64,000 nucleotides of DNA from Mangifera indica (lineage: Eukaryota > Streptophyta > Magnoliopsida > Sapindales > Anacardiaceae). Within the stretch, counting starts at the first letter, position 1. Each line of letters opens with the position of its first letter. The DNA lies in the NCBI RefSeq assembly GCF_011075055.1, contig NC_058154.1, positions 9,865,620-9,929,619 of the forward strand. Reading direction: 5' to 3'. Positions 40,801 to 51,804 of the stretch are shown in pieces. Below the pieces are notes generated by a model. The model saw nothing but the letters and a program-made list of their open reading frames with translations, was not told where the DNA came from and searched no databases. Both the position numbers and the translations under genes were made by a program.

Positions 40801-41503
40801 ACCGTCAATTAATTAAGATTTTTTCTAGCAAGGATACAAACTGAAAACTCCTGCTGTGTTGTAAATTTATTGCTTAACTGATCACATGTTTCCTCGAAGC
40901 TTTTTTACGTCCTCTCTGTGTTTCATTCTTATGTAATTGTACCTCTATGTTCTAAATCGTCCTGTAATTCATGTTAACATAAAATCTGTATGTGTGGTTT
41001 AAGGTGAATTTAATTCTTTTATAAAGTTCTCCCATATGAAAGTGTGTTTTACTCCAATTCAGGGTAAAAAAGCTACAGCTTTTCCAGCAATGTGTGACAA
41101 GTTGTCAGATAAGAGTGAAATAAACAACAGAGTTGTAGTTGATGGTAACCTCATGACCAGCCGAGGGCCAGGAACTTCCATGGAGTTTGCACTGGCAATT
41201 GTGGAGAAGTTTTTCGGACGTGATAAAGCACTAGAGCTTGCAAAGGTAATGCTTTTCTGTCACAAGTAGAACCTATGAGTTTCCAGTATATACAACCTAA
41301 TCAATAGTGAAGAAGAGTGTTTGTCTTTACTACTACTGAATATGTATGGTTCACCGATGAAGCTGAATTCATATTTGATTATGGATTCACATTGCGGTTG
41401 TGTACAACAGTTTGCTTGTAAATAAACGGGCTTTAAGGACTGAGAACATATAATAAGACTCTGTTATATTTTTCAGGCTTTGTTTGTGAATAAAGAAACT
41501 TAG
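37824..41503 (+). CDS. DJ1B: Two-domain DJ-1 family protein with organellar transit peptide
   Basis: Nine exons (37824-37967, 38036-38236, 38609-38758, 38888-39073, 39492-39572, 40252-40452, 40527-40667, 41063-41245, 41477-41503) join in frame to 437 residues. Two DJ-1/PfpI domains follow one another, about 49-227 and 255-430. Each has the conserved acidic residue (GSEPMEAV, GSEEMEAV) and a nucleophile-elbow cysteine (VCASP, Cys148; ICASP, Cys354). Both keep the TSRGPGT motif. Plant DJ-1 proteins are linked to oxidative-stress protection and glyoxalase or deglycase activity; the activity here is inferred. Residues 1-41 are rich in Ser, Arg and Leu with no acidic residue, as in a plastid or mitochondrial targeting peptide. 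Met42 could give a cytosolic form. Length fits Arabidopsis DJ1B (about 438) better than DJ1A (about 392), while the gene order fits both blocks. Confidence 0.94.
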
Positions 41504-41639
41504 TTTGAATATTCAACCTGTTTTGTGTGAAATTAATTTTTGAACCAGCTGGGGCGGATGACTTATTTGAATTGTACGTTTCCGCGTTGATAAGCACGTG
41601 GACATATAATTAATACCGGGGAAGAGTAAGTAGGAAAAG

Positions 41640-41810
41640 TGGGATTTTATTTATTCTAGTTGCCAACAAACGGATAATATAATTTTATATATAAATAATA
41701 ATATATTATTATATAATTAAAAAATTAAAAATAAAATAATATTTAATTATATGATAATATATTATTATTTGTATATAAAATTATGTATATAGTTTTATTA
41801 GACATGAAAT
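41640..41810. repeat. AT-rich dispersed element, family 'ATTATTATGTGTACA', copy 1
   Basis: Contains the sub-blocks AATATATTATTATATAATTA and TATAAAATTATGTATATAGT, also found at 42176-42495, 44881-45040 and 59150-59670. In the best-preserved copies the ends read GAGCAATATTATGTGT and TGTACATAGTTTTATT. It is probably a MITE; ends are indistinct here. Confidence 0.5.
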
Positions 41811-41835
41811 TTTGAAATATTAAAAGCTTTACGAG

Positions 41836-42112
41836 TAGGGTTAGATCTGAGCTGATCTGAGTTTGAGTTCGATTCGGTTTATATATAGTCGGCTCGTTTT
41901 GGGTTCGAATTCAGTTCGGTTTGATTCATTTTTTGTTATTAAAATTATATCGTTTTTAATATTTATTGAGTAAAATGATATCGTTTTGTATCAAAAATTT
42001 TAATTAGAAAATCTGACGATCGAGCTTGAGTTTGATCGAGCTTAGCAAAGGTCGGCTCGTTTCAGGCTCAATCAAACCGAGCTTATGTTGGCTCGGTTCG
42101 AATCCAGCCCTA
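41836..42112. mobile_element. hAT-like MITE, copy 2 (277 bp)
   Basis: Begins TAGGGTTAGATCTGAGCTGA and ends GGTTCGAATCCAGCCCTA. The flanking octamers TTTACGAG (41828-41835) and TTTATGAA (42113-42120) agree at six of eight bases, as expected of an aged target duplication. The interior again carries two ATCGTTTT-type palindromes (near 41950 and 41980) and GGCTCG motifs. It lies about 330 bases downstream of the DJ-1 stop codon. Confidence 0.75.
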
Positions 42113-42175
42113 TTTATGAAGAATGTTGGGTTAAGCTTTTGCAAATGGGTATTCTTTAATTTTTTTGGTGTTGTT

Positions 42176-42530
42176 TTTTGAGCAATATTATGTATAAATA
42201 TTTTCATATACATAATTAGGTTTACTAAGAAGACAATGTTATTTGTACTTATTCTTGAGAACATAAATAAACATATATATATATATGATATGTTAATCAT
42301 ATAAATGTATATTATTTTATTTTTAATTTAAAATTATGTAATTATTTGTTAATATATATATTAAATGCATATTTATTTATGTATTAAAAATAAATATGTA
42401 TAATTTTATTGATGTAAATAATATATTATTATATAATTAAATGATATTTTATTTTTAATTTAAAATTATTAAATTATATAATAATATATTATTAGATTGG
42501 TTAATTGTTTATTGAACAATGTTTACACGA
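42176..42530. repeat. AT-rich dispersed element, family 'ATTATTATGTGTACA', copy 2
   Basis: Begins TTGAGCAATATTATGTATAA and shares long AT-rich blocks with 41640-41810 and 59150-59515. It appears to be two partial copies fused. No coding capacity. Confidence 0.5.
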
Positions 42531-42683
42531 TTTAGAGATTTTTGTTTTTATATAATATTTGTGGGAATGAAATGATATCATTATCAAAGGTCTCTCTCCA
42601 ATTTGAGTGGTAGGCTTTCAATTTTGTCGGTCTTGTTGATATATAGGCAAAACTTTTCACGTGCTGGGTTTTCTTCTTAATTG

Positions 42684-42715
<32 letters not shown>

Positions 42716-42956
42716 AGTTAATATTTAATCTTATTAAATTTAAAGCTAAAAGGTAGCCTATAAGATTAAAGTTAATCTAATTGATTAAAAATTTAATTAG
42801 GTTTGGACTGTGCTTGACCTTATCGAGAAAACTTTAATCTTGTTTTCTTAATTAATTTAAGTGTTAATTACGATCACTTTTAATTATTGAAATAGTCTCT
42901 CTGCCGCCTATGAAAGTCAGTCAACTAAGTTGGTAAGAATAGCTATCTTCTTGTTA
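42531..42956. other. Intergenic DNA with an (AAT) microsatellite
   Basis: Contains an (AAT)n run of about nine units near 42689-42715. Nothing else is supported. Confidence 0.5.
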
Positions 42957-43144
42957 ATCAAAAAATTAATTTTTTATATTATGAATTGTATTATACCATG
43001 TGTTTTTAGAAAAATAAAATATTAAAATATTAATAAAATAATAAAAAACTATAATATTACTTTAAAAAATATCATAAAATCTTTTAAAAATTTAAAGTTT
43101 TTTATATAACATTTATATTACATTATTATTATCAATTTGTATTA

Positions 43145-43212
<68 letters not shown>

Positions 43213-43310
43213 CGTATTAATTTGATAAATCTTAAGATATGTATCATTTTTTTACTTATATCATATCGTATTGTATTATAGAATATCGATAATTATAATT
43301 TATAAGTACT
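42957..43310 (+). repeat. Dispersed 'GTATC/GATAC' element with a long (AT) microsatellite
   Basis: Aligns by eye with 54541-54934: AAAACTTAATTTTTTATAT-like start, ATACCATGTGTTTTTAGAAA, then ATCATATCGTATTGTATTAT and GAATATCGATAATTATAAT at the end. A run of about 30 AT units (43147-43209) occupies its middle. Confidence 0.6.
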
Positions 43311-43915
43311 TACAAAAGAAAATTTTGTCATTTAATTGACCACTCTCAAGGCCCATTTAATTATTCGTAAATATAAAAATTCAGTCACAACTAAAGATGA
43401 CAATTCAATTCATTACTCTCTTCGAATGGGAAGAATAGACTTTCGACAAAGACATAGATTAAAATGAGGATGATTAAAATTCTGACAATCATGAATGAGA
43501 TGGGGATAAATACAACTCAATGTTATAGGGAGGCTGGTGACAAGAAAAAAATTTTCACCCATGAGAGAGACGGGGATTAATTTGGCACCTGTTTAAGTGA
43601 TATAAACTGTTAGCGTGAAGCAAAAAAATCCCATTTTGTACGTCGTAAATTTCAGAGGAGGAGTGGGTTGGGTTGGGTTGGACTCTGACCTTTCAAAATA
43701 TAACCATCAATCACTTCATTTAATTTTCTATGCAGTATTATTGACTAACAACTTTATTTATGCATAAATACTTTTCCAAACATAACTTTTGAATTCTTCT
43801 TAAATCTGATCCGTTCACATATCTGAAAGGTCTTATTTGTGATTTTCATATCTACGACCGAGTCTTTATCAAATAAGAAACTTTCCTCTTAAATATCTGA
43901 ATATAAATAAAAGTA

Positions 43916-43965
<50 letters not shown>
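43916..43965. repeat. (TA)n microsatellite
   Basis: An uninterrupted TA run of roughly 24 units directly abutting the element that starts at 43966. Confidence 0.95.
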
Positions 43966-43967
<2 letters not shown>

Positions 43968-44880
43968 GAAAAGGACTATTTTTTATCTAATTTTTAGCCT
44001 AATTTCAAACTCATATCTATGGGAGATGAAAAATCTAAGCTCTCACCTATTATCAAACTGTCGTCTAAATTTTCAGTTATGGATAAGGATAAAATCGTCA
44101 TTTTACTTATAAATTTTAAAACTTTAATATTTCATCATTTCCCTCTCCAGGTTTTAAAAACTAACACCTCAACCTATCCTCAAAGTTTGAAAAGTTTATA
44201 TTTCACCCCTAAGGTTTGCTTCATTCTCTGGCCACCACCGATGGCCAACGTATTCCACCGATCTTCCATCTCCGACTACAAAGGAAGACCTTTCGTCTTC
44301 CAGATCTGGACGACGAAGCGTCGTCCAAATCTGGAAGAACAGACGAAGGACGACGCTTCATCGTCCTTCATCATCACGTTTGGATGACGCGACGAGCGAT
44401 GAAGGACAACAAAGTATTGTCCTTCGTTGTCTGGATGGAGCGACAAAGAGAGACCTCTTCGTCACACGGTGGTTCGTTGCACTGTGTGATGAGGAGATGA
44501 AGATCTCTTTATTACACCACTGTCGTCGCACCAAGAGAAGGAGGAGGCCAAAGACGACGTCGGAAGATGAAGTTAAAGAATGAGGGTGAAACTGCTATTT
44601 TTGAAAGATATAGGGGGCGGCTAAGTTTTAAAAAATGTGAAAACCCTAGGTTTGAAGGTGAAAATGTTACATTTCAAAGTTTAAAAACTTTAAGTGAAGG
44701 TAAAATGTTAGTTTTTAAAACCTGAGGGGGCAAGGAGTAATAAATTTTATAGCTTTTAAATATAAATAGTAAAATGACTATTTTACCCCTCATTTTAACA
44801 GAAGTTTAAGGGTTTTTCATCTCCCGTGGGTGTAGGTTTGAGAATGACTTAAAAGTTAGGTGGGAAATACTCATTTCCCC
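43966..44880. mobile_element. Long-inverted-repeat element with a GC-rich, gene-like core
   Basis: The first 140 or so bases (GGGAAAAGGACTATTTTTTA, CTATGGGAGATGAAAAATC) match, inverted, the last 140 (GGTGGGAAATACTCATTTCC, TTTTTCATCTCCCGTGG). The core at about 44220-44580 is much richer in GC than anything nearby and is open in several frames; one runs from 44216 to 44500. It resembles a Mutator-like element that captured a gene fragment (Pack-MULE), but I recognise no protein in it and repeated CGTCGTC / CGACGA words could explain the open frames. The left flank is a TA run, so no target duplication can be read. Confidence 0.55.
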
Positions 44881-45040
44881 TATTTTATATATAATTTAAA
44901 TATATAGATAATGTGTCATTATATAATTACATGTTATTTTATTTTTAATACAAAATTATCTAATAATATAAAAATATATTATTTATATATTCAAATTATG
45001 TATAAAAAATATAGTTTTATTGATAAAATAATAATCTATT
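44881..45040. repeat. AT-rich dispersed element, family 'ATTATTATGTGTACA', copy 3
   Basis: Contains GATAATGTGTCATTATATAA and TATGTATAAAAAATATAGTT, matching the family at 41640 and 59150. Probably a MITE fragment. Confidence 0.5.
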
Positions 45041-45159
45041 CATTTTACTTTTAAACTCTTTTTATTTTCATAAAAAAAATTATTCTAGACTTTTTATATT
45101 GTAAAAAATTATTTTTTTTACTTTACAAGTGAATTATATTTTTCCACCCAATGTTTAGC

Positions 45160-45560
45160 CAATTTTTTACTGAAAATTAAACTCGGTTAATGAAACAATA
45201 ATATTAAAAAGTAAAATTACTATTTTATTCCTATTATTTCATTTTTCAAAATTATCGTATAACTATAAATTAACAAAAATTAAAAATAACTTTTTAAATA
45301 TTTAAATTATATAAAAAAACTATTTAATTTCTTTTCATTTTATTTTCATCTCTTTTTTCTCACTTTTTATAGATAAGAATGTTTTATCATATAATCGTAT
45401 ATTAAGAAGTAAATTATAATTTTTGAAAATATCAAAGGTCTTTATGAAATTTTTGGGGGGTTATTGAAATTCAAAAAGGTTTGGGAGTTTTTTGAAAAAA
45501 TTTAAAATATCAATTTACCCCTTAATAGTTTTAAAAATATAATTATCCCTTAAAAAATTA
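45160..45560 (+). repeat. Dispersed repeat, inverted partner at 52920-53420
   Basis: The words TATTTCATTTTTCAAAATTA, TAACAAAAATTAAAAATA and the following AT-rich block recur on the opposite strand near 53260-53410. The GGGTTATTGAAATTCAAAAA part recurs inverted near 53150-53200. No reading frame. Confidence 0.6.
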
Positions 45561-45899
45561 AATAAAATATAACAATACTTTTAAAGAATTAAATTATTAT
45601 ATTTAAAATATTTGAATCTGATAAAAAAATTAATCTACATTTTAAAAATGAATAAATAATAAAATTATTATTTCATCCTCACGAAGTTAGAATTTGTAAA
45701 CAAAAATATTTTATGGTGATCATTGGAGTTTTTTAAATGTTCAAAATTTAAATTACTGTTTTAAGCAGTTGACCTCAAGTTAATATGGACTAAAAAATAA
45801 TGAAGCCACGTGTCAAAAAGATAAGCAAAATGCCAGGATTAGAATAAAAGCCCATGGCCCATGACAGACGGAAGCTCATCAGCTTTGACATTTGAATTT

Positions 45900-46515
45900 C
45901 TTACTTGTTCTTCTTAAACGACCACTAGCGGCAACTACATCATCGTCATCTTTTCTCAGGCGTGCTCCATCACTTTTTCTCAGGTAATTTGGTTTCTTCA
46001 GCTTTCACCCTTTTTTTAATGTCTTTCTTCATGTGGGTTTAATTGATTGCTGAATTCTGGGTGGTCATCAAGATCTTACATCTGCTTGAATTTGAACTTT
46101 AACTTGAGATTCAAAGGGATTTCTCATCATTCTTATGTTTTCTGGGTTGGTTTTGTTTATGTTTTTCACTCTGTAATTAATGCACACTAATGAAGAAATA
46201 CGACTGCTTTCGGTTTTGATGGTGAACCCTGTTGAATTAAAGATGGATGGCTTATTCTTTGACTTAGCTTTTATGGGATTATATTGTTTGATTAATTGCT
46301 GAATTCTGGGTGGTCATCAAGATCTTACATCTTCTTGACTTTGAACTTTAACTTAAGATTCAGAGACATTTCTCATCATTCTTATGTTTTCTGGGTTGGT
46401 TTTATTTATGTTTTTCACTCTATAATTAATGCACACTGATGAAGAAATGTGGCTGTTTTCGGTTTTGGTGGTGAACTCTGTTGAATTAAAGATGGATGGC
46501 TTATTCTTTAGCTTT

Positions 46516-46551
<36 letters not shown>

Positions 46552-47421
46552 TATTTCTTTTTTCTTTTTTTTTTGTACTTTGATCAAATGGTCATTTTCA
46601 AGATCGATTATGGGTTGTAATGAGTCCAGGCAATGTGTATTGTTATGTCTGAGGCCTCGGAGAGCCTTAAGGATTGTGTTTTAATGGGATCTAAAGAATT
46701 TAACAACTTTTCTCATCACCTGTTTATGTAGAACCTAAAAGAGAACTGAACAAAAAAAAAATCTTCTCTGCATTGAGTCTACAACTTCTTTACTTCAGAA
46801 CTTTATGTAAGTTTATGTAGTAATATGGTTCAGTTTAATCAAAATCACTGAAAATAAATGTGTATGCATGAAGATTTAACGTCTAATAGCTTCCTCTATG
46901 GGAAAGAGAGGGAAATCTTTTTTTGCTGCCTAGTTAATGCTAAATCCTGCTCTGAATTTTTTGTGCCAATACCGAAGGTTCTGCTGAACTTTTATTATTC
47001 TGGAGAGAGTCCACCATACATTTTCTTTTAGGTTCAAAACATATATTCTTTTTATGTAACTTATTTTTTTCATCTAGTAAGATTTTGAAGTTGATCAAAC
47101 AAAATTATACTTGAATTTTTGGAAAAGTTGCTATTTATCTTAATAATGAGTTTTTCTTAGATTAGACAGATGTGCATTCTGGAAGTGGCAATTAATATTG
47201 ATTGCAAATGCTGATGATGGCTAGACTGCCATTGGTTTGGGTGGCAGATTTAAGTTGTACATTTCTCCTTTCTACAGATTTCCGGTGGCACTACTTAGAT
47301 TCTGATAAAGCATGAATATATTCTTTTTTAGTTACATGAGAACAAGTCAGTGATTCATGGGTTTATGCAGGGCAGAAGATTGATCTGGCTTCAAGAATTG
47401 GCTCACATAGAGCGGCTCAAG
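45900..47421 (+). other. 5' leader of the kinase gene with an untranslated-region intron
   Basis: The likely first exon ends at 45983 (CTTTTTCTCAG|GTAATT). A strong acceptor at 47369-47370 (GTTTATGCAG|GGCAGAAG) starts the exon holding the ATG at 47422, giving an intron of about 1.39 kb in the 5' untranslated region. The intron carries a 249-base tandem duplication. The exact transcription start is not visible; the preceding CATTTGAATTTCTTACTTG region is a guess. Confidence 0.6.
46043..46520. repeat. Tandem duplication, period 249 bases
   Basis: The stretch from TTGCTGAATTCTGGGTGGTC to AAGATGGATGGCTTATTCTT occurs twice with an exact offset of 249 bases (46043-46277 and 46292-46520). Copies differ at scattered positions. 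The second copy ends in a TA/CA microsatellite at 46515-46551. It lies inside the kinase leader intron. Confidence 0.9.
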
Positions 47422-50170
47422 ATGACTTGTTTTCTTTCATTTTTCCGAAAGAAGAGAGTTCCATTTGGGAAAAACGCACTTAAAGAGGGTACATAGTTCT
47501 GCATTTTCAATCTTTGATCTTCATAGTGTTAAGTGAAAAACCATAAACTAAGGTCCTCCCTAAATGAGGCTGGGTTAGTGGATTACTAATTTCTATCTAG
47601 ACCAGTGTCTTGGGTGAGTAAATCTTCAGCAGTTAAATTAGTCACCATGCACCTTATTAGTGGGAAAGTAGAGTTTGTTATCCATGAGATGGACTAATAA
47701 TTCAATACTATATCTCTATCTCCTTTTACATTCTTTTGCACTTTTATATGCTTATTTGTATTTAAAGGCTTCTGATGCAATTATATTGGATGCAGAAGTT
47801 TCAAATATTCATGATACAAAAATGTATACTTATGGAGAATTGCGAAAGGCAACAGAAAATTTCAGTGTGGCCAATAAAATAGGTCAGGGAGGCTTTGGTT
47901 CTGTCTACAAGGTGATTGCAGATTGGCCTAATTTTTTTTTTAAGTACATGTTATTGCTACTTGATAAACAAATTAATTCTATATTTTTATTACATCAGCT
48001 AGCTGTTAAAATTCTTGTTAATCAACAGGGAAGGCTCCAAGATGGTACTCTGGCTGCTATAAAGGTACTATCGGCTGAATCAAGGCAAGGTGAACGGGAG
48101 TTCTTGAGAGAGATAGAAGCAATTGCAAGGATAAAGCATGAAAACTTGGTTAAATTGCATGGTTGTTGTGTGGAAGGGAACTATCGAATTTTGGTCTATG
48201 GTTATCTTGAGAACAACAGTCTTGCACAAACTCTTCTTGGTAAGCTTATGTAATAACAGTCTTGCAGAAACATAAACTTTCTTGGTTTATGTTTGATATT
48301 CTTAACTGTCTTAATTTATGTTTGACTTTCTTCACTTTGTTAGTAATATGTTATTCCTTTTTAGGTAGAGGGCATAGCAGTATCCAATTCAGTTGGCATA
48401 CACGTCGGAATATTTGCATTGGAGTTGCTCAAGGGCTTGCTTTTCTTCATGAAGAGGTTCATCCACATATTGTTCATAGAGATATTAAAGCAAGCAATAT
48501 ACTTCTAGATAAAGACTTAACACCCAAAATTTCAGATTTTGGTCTTGCAAAGTTTTTTCCATCCGACATGACTCATATTAGTACACGGGTTGCCGGGACA
48601 GAGTAAGTTTCTGGATATCTTATTACCACATCACTAGTTAAGTTATCTAATAGTCAAAGAGACTTAAAGATTATAAGGGTAATTTTTGTGAAATTGAACA
48701 AAAACAAGTGCTTAAGGGTGGGAATGTGGCTTGCCTTGTATTTGATTTTTGGTGAATAATTGTCATTATTTAACAATTTTTCAATTTACCATTTAATTTG
48801 TTTTCATGTATTCATTTGATCTTTGTAGAGGTTACCTTGCACCTGAGTATGCCATGCGAGGTCAGTTGACGAGGAAAGCAGATATATATAGTTTTGGTGT
48901 TCTGCTACTGGAAATTGTTAGTGGTAGATGTAACACAAACAAGCGGTTACCTTATGAAGAACAATATCTGCTTGAAAGGGTAAGCATTAGCATTAGATGC
49001 ATGTCTTGTTGCAATAGAGCTTAAAAATAGACAGGTTTTTAAAAATGGACGTCCACAGGAAAAGCGGGATCCATCCATAGCCTGCCTACATTTCAGTTCG
49101 ATACAATCTGCTCTTTCTCAGTGTCATGTGTTTTCTCTTCATATGTTATATATCTCATGCTTTTCAGCTGAACGAAATATTTTACCCTCTGCCACAATTC
49201 AACAAAAGCTTCCTCTGTGCAAGTACACTCTAAATGTGAAGTTAGGACTAAATGAGACTAAGTTAGTACCTAAAAATCATTTCAGGAGCTGGTATTATGT
49301 AATTTTTGTAATTAGAGTGAGGCCGTTGCAGTTCTATCATCACCTCATGTGTTTTATATGTATAGTAGTGAGTGAAACATTTTCTGCTTTGAGCTTTGTT
49401 TGAGACTTTTAACTCTGTGTAGAGTATAAGCAATTGAGCAGGTGCTAATTTTATCAGTATGCTAATCTAATGTCCATCCCTGTCATTCTTCAGTCTAAGT
49501 TTCCATAATAAGATAGTAAACTTTTCTGAAAGTTCTGTTGTGAATCCACTCATCACAATGCTTAGAGCATCATTCCTCTCAAAACTGACCCACAACTTGC
49601 CTTGATCCTTCATTTTTGGCTGTTGCATAATTTCTTATGATCCAAATCCCAAAAGCAGTAGTGGGAGAAAGAGCAGAGAAGAATATGTTCAGTTTATTAT
49701 TTGATTTTGTAATGAGAGCTCTTCAATTGTTTAAGGGAGTTGAGTAGGCCATTAAGAGCCACATTTTTTATTTTGATCTTATTAAGGGGATATGCCATAT
49801 GCAGGCATGGCAACTGTATGAGAAGGGGGAACTATTAAAATTGGTGGATGCATTATTGAACGAGGATTACAATGTTGAAGAGGCTGACAGATATTTGAAG
49901 ATTGCTCTCATCTGCACCCAAGATATGGCAAAGCTCCGGCCATCCATGTCTACCGTGGTCCAGATGCTAGCAGGTGAAATAGATTTAAGCAAACAGGAAA
50001 TATCAAAACCTGGCCTTCTCTCTGAATTGCTTGGCCTCAAAGTTGGCAAGGGCCAGAAAGATGAATCCGATGACTCTGGCAAGCTGGATGGTTCATCTTC
50101 AATGTTAAGAAATATGGATACCTCTTATGCTACCATGACCTTCAACTCTATATACGACCGAAGCAGTTAA
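47422..50170 (+). CDS. CRPK1-like: Receptor-like cytoplasmic Ser/Thr kinase, CRPK1-like
   Basis: Six exons (47422-47488, 47796-47911, 48029-48239, 48365-48602, 48829-48979, 49805-50170) join in frame to 382 residues. It has no signal peptide or membrane segment. The kinase domain spans about 46-317: glycine loop GQGGFG 52-57, lysine AIK at 73, catalytic HRDIKASN 169-176, DFG 189-191, activation loop ending LAPE 214-217, and [10 protein letters not shown] at 261-270. The HRD arginine makes it an RD kinase. The N-terminus [11 protein letters not shown] has a cysteine followed by basic residues, which could support membrane attachment by acylation. It closely resembles Arabidopsis CRPK1 (At1g16670), a plasma-membrane kinase that damps cold responses by phosphorylating 14-3-3 proteins. 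The substrate here is inferred only. The ATG was chosen because its short exon splices in frame and matches the family's start. Confidence 0.92.
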
Positions 50171-50599
50171 GTTGATAAAATAATTTTTAACTTATTGTTT
50201 TATTTTTCTTTCTTTACTGAAGATCATGAGAGTTTGGCTTTGGAGAACATTTGAAGTGCATATGAGGTGCTAACAAAGTGGTGCTTCATCTTTCGAGATC
50301 TCAATTATGTAAATGTTCTGTAATCTAGTAGGTAGATTTAGTTGATTCTTTTTCAACTTAGCTCCTTGTTTTCTATATTGTTTTTGTGTTTCTGGAAAAA
50401 AAATAAAAAGGAACTATTTCTACACTCTTTGGCTACTCAACTTCTACTTCTCAGTAATTAAATGAAGGAACAAATGGAAGTCTATTAATCAAATAAAGTT
50501 TACTTTCATCCTAGTTTATGCTTTGTACTTTTCTATTTAGATGAGAGTTTTTCTGTTTTCACAAGATTCTTTCTCAAATATTTTCCTTTCTTATCCGAT
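50171..50599. other. 3' region of the kinase gene
   Basis: The downstream part of the kinase transcript, converging on the transporter relic. No other gene is visible. Confidence 0.5.
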
Positions 50600-51804
50600 T
50601 CAAACATGTATATGGAACAATGAAGCCAATGTCAGTATGTGTCTATCTTTTTGTAAAACTTCGTCTAATTTCCGGTTCTGTAACCTGAACCACAAGATGA
50701 AAAAACAAAGAACTCTGTAGCCAATGATGAAGCTCAACATCACAGTTAAATTAATCCATTTATTTGACTCTTTAAGATCTTGCTGTTGTAAGAACTCACT
50801 TCCATATAAACTGCATTCGCCATGCATAACCTCTAAGCATCTTGTTTTCCCTTGCTTACCTCCATATTCATTTATGATAAAGCATTCATATGCGTACTTA
50901 AACATGCTCAAATAATGCATGAAAATCCAGTAGTTGGGTATGCTGTTCTTCGATATAAAATACCCAGAAAACGGAAAGAAAGATCCCATAAGGCCTGCAA
51001 TTACTGATGTTCCCATGATGAAGTTGGGCACAAGAGCACTGAAACATGCTACAAATGAATTAGACATGAGAAGAACCAACCAAACCACAAGGGAGAAGTA
51101 GAGGAACCCATTAATTTCCCTTCTCACGCCAACTAGCCAGTAAACTGGAGTAGTGGAGAGAAGACCAAAAAGGAATGAAGATGAGAGTGTTTGCTAAAAC
51201 ATATGAGGAAACTTGGTAAGCTCCTCTCAAAGTCTCCCTTGTTAGAATTCTTCTTTCTTGTAAGAAAATCGGTAGGCCTTCAGTCATGGAAGATAACAAG
51301 AATGTGAGGCTGAAAGTGAAGAATCCAATTCGGGTTTGTAGCGCAATCCTTCCTATATCATTGCCAACATTCAAGTATATGGTTCCAAGGACTAGACCGG
51401 CTACCAAGGCTTGTATTACTCTTGTGGCAACGAGTTGCTTGGTCCTGAATATTTTATAGCAGAATCTTTGTCCGAAAACAACTAGCAACCATAGGCCTGT
51501 CATTAACAGGCACTTGACCAGGAACTTTCTGCAGTGAAATCTTTCCAGCAAGAATCTCAAGCAATGTGGTTTTTCCAGCCCCACTGGGACCAGCAATGGC
51601 AGTAATCTCTCCGCGCCTAGCTTCACAATTTACATCTTTCAGAATAAACTTATTAGGACCTCTCTTCGAAACCCCACCACAAGAAGCAATCCAACTCAAG
51701 TACTCATCATAGTTACTGCATAATCTGTAAGACAGAATCTTGGTTTCCAACCTGGAAGAGACTTTCTGACAGTTGGAAACCAGTACCTTAACCGGCAAAT
51801 CCAT
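50600..51804 (-). pseudogene. ABCG10: Broken ABCG half-transporter, ABCG10 type
   Basis: Begins at 51804 with a normal-looking N-terminus (MDLPVKV, then [11 protein letters not shown]) and an intact Walker A (GPSGAGKTT). After NDRPM near 51490 it jumps directly to the start of the membrane domain ([14 protein letters not shown]) in a different frame. The Q-loop, ABC signature, Walker B and H-loop are absent, a loss I estimate at roughly 200 residues. A second break lies near 51150, where FIPF is followed by a frame change before [13 protein letters not shown]. The membrane domain then continues well ([28 protein letters not shown]) to about 50640, and the expected stop is passed. With neither ATP hydrolysis nor a continuous frame it cannot encode a working exporter. 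Its high remaining identity suggests fairly recent loss. Confidence 0.88.

Noticed and set aside
43147..43209. Possible matrix-attachment or origin element because of the long AT run
   Set aside because: It is a plain AT microsatellite inside a dispersed repeat. Nothing more specific can be supported.
47675..47795. Hydrophobic segment preceding the kinase domain, which would suggest a membrane receptor
   Set aside because: It is read from the end of intron 1. The exon starting at 47422 splices to 47796 in frame and matches the family's short N-terminus.
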